Assembly (NCBI GenBank): GCA_019321725.1
Contig: CM033116.1
Coordinates: forward strand, 6,714,841-6,778,840
DNA from: Paulownia fortunei
Taxonomy: Eukaryota > Streptophyta > Magnoliopsida > Lamiales > Paulowniaceae
Direction of reading: 5' to 3'
Length of the DNA stretch: 64,000 nt
Numbering within the stretch: position 1 is the first letter of the stretch; every line of letters starts with the position of its first letter. Below are positions 63,121 through 64,000 of this stretch, in pieces. The notes beneath the pieces were generated by a model. It did not search any database. It saw nothing but the letters and a program-made list of their open reading frames with translations, and had not been told where the DNA came from. The position numbers were made by a program, and so were the translations under genes.

Positions 63121-63446
63121 ACTATGTTTGGATTTATTTTTATTCGCTGTTTGCCAAAACATTTTGAGATGATTTTCTAGGGCTGTGTGTAAAAATGAAA
63201 ATGTTTTTGGATGATTGAGTTATAGGTAGGTTGATTTGATATTTCATTTTGAAAAGGCATATTTAGCTTGCTAAAGATTGTTTTTTTGGAGAATGGGGTG
63301 TAGGCATTGAAATAAGGGTTGAAAATTTGGCTGTAGGTTTTGAAGTAGTGTTGTGTTCTGAAACATTTTCAGAAAAAGAGTAAAATAAATTCATTTTTGG
63401 ATTGAAAATGCAAAAATCTTTTGGGGAAGTGAAACCAAACATAGTC
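63121..63446. mobile_element. MITE, about 326 bp (right copy)
   Basis: Mirror of 19691-20016. It starts ACTATGTTTGG and ends CCAAACATAGT. Confidence 0.65.
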
Positions 63447-64000
63447 AAATTCAAGTCTTGCTTTGAGAAGAATTCTATAATTTGATAGAATATTTTGTAT
63501 GTGATTGATCTTTTTGCAATATTGTACCTCGCTGTGATTCTCTGAACTCTATTGACTTCGATTGCCATCTAAGAGCATTAAATGCCAGAGCTATGTCTGG
63601 ACTTCGGATTTTGTTCCTCCAAATGCTGCTTTTAAAGTTCTGGGAGTCTGGAGAGTTGCAATGCATACAATGCTCCATCCTGTCGAAGTAAGCAGGTATA
63701 TCTTCTATATGGAAATTGTGTACAATTTTTCTTCATCTTTAACTAAAGGAAGAAGTGTTGCAGGAACATTGCACAGTTCGTCGCCGGCTATTGGTCTTTA
63801 TTTTTCATTAGTTGAACAGAGTGACATTCTTTGATCCGTAGAAAATGTTGAGTGCAGGTGATGTATATATTCCTGCCTTATAATATTTCCTTTTTTCACT
63901 CTTCGTTCCTAAGTTTATGTTAGTTCTTTAGATCAGATAGAAAGTTGAAACATAGTTCTCTTGAGTTTTGAGTTTATTTGTGAAATCTCTGTAGTTTACC

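Larger units (their letters stand above)
50853..64000. repeat. Right arm of the giant inverted duplication
   Basis: Reverse complement of 32283-19137, continuing to the last base of the window without divergence, so the true arm is longer than 13,148 bp. If the relation continues, an antisense copy of the kinesin-5 gene should start about 2.8 kb beyond the window end (from about position 66,845). Confidence 0.97.
61393..64000 (+). other. 3' flank of the NFRKB-like gene (right copy)
   Basis: Mirror of 19137-21744. It may include 3' UTR exons: a donor-like ATGAG|GTAAT lies near 61400, and an exon-like segment at 63562-63700 is followed by CAG|GTATAT. No protein was recognised. Confidence 0.45.

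Noticed and set aside
19137..64000. Biological palindrome or inversion system, such as a recombination switch using the two arms
   Set aside because: No recombinase or site was seen, the spacer is retrotransposon and intergenic DNA, and one junction coincides with a scaffold gap.

Overview
The window is plant nuclear DNA, most likely from a eudicot. It is AT-rich, has long intergenic stretches, multi-exon genes with GT-AG introns, Copia and Gypsy LTR retrotransposon remains, MITE-like elements and microsatellites. No rRNA, tRNA, CRISPR array or organellar block was recognised. Two runs of exactly 100 N (952-1051 and 50753-50852) are assembly gaps of unknown size.

Layout. 1-8158 is intergenic, with a decayed Copia reverse-transcriptase fragment next to the first gap and a candidate MITE. 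8579-16292 (+) is an intact 22-coding-exon kinesin-5 gene (predicted 1,051 aa). Two AACGG motifs lie upstream, and a foldback transposon sits in its largest intron. 16293-19136 is intergenic. 19137-32283 is one arm of a very large inverted duplication. It carries, on the minus strand, a plant NFRKB-like gene (INO80-complex subunit family, DEUBAD plus winged-helix domains) with an apparent frameshift. 33816-48655 is a nested retrotransposon block: an old Copia element on the minus strand, a 5.2-kb Athila-like Gypsy element inserted in its 3' LTR, and a 477-bp solo LTR with a clean 5-bp target duplication inserted in its 5' LTR. 48656-50752 is AT-rich intergenic DNA ending at the second gap. 50853-64000 is the reverse complement of 32283-19137 and carries the same NFRKB-like gene on the plus strand. 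This arm runs off the right end of the window.

The two arms are nearly identical: all six-frame translations match across the gene, and only a few SNPs and indels were seen outside it. The right arm starts at the first base after the gap. This looks like an alternative haplotype contig scaffolded in reverse, not a biological palindrome, although a very young inverted duplication is not excluded. The two genes act in general cell functions (mitotic spindle; chromatin remodelling) and show no sign of being a functional cluster. I found no new biological system. The points most worth checking are the inverted duplication, the frameshift shared by both NFRKB copies, and the nested, mostly dead retroelements.
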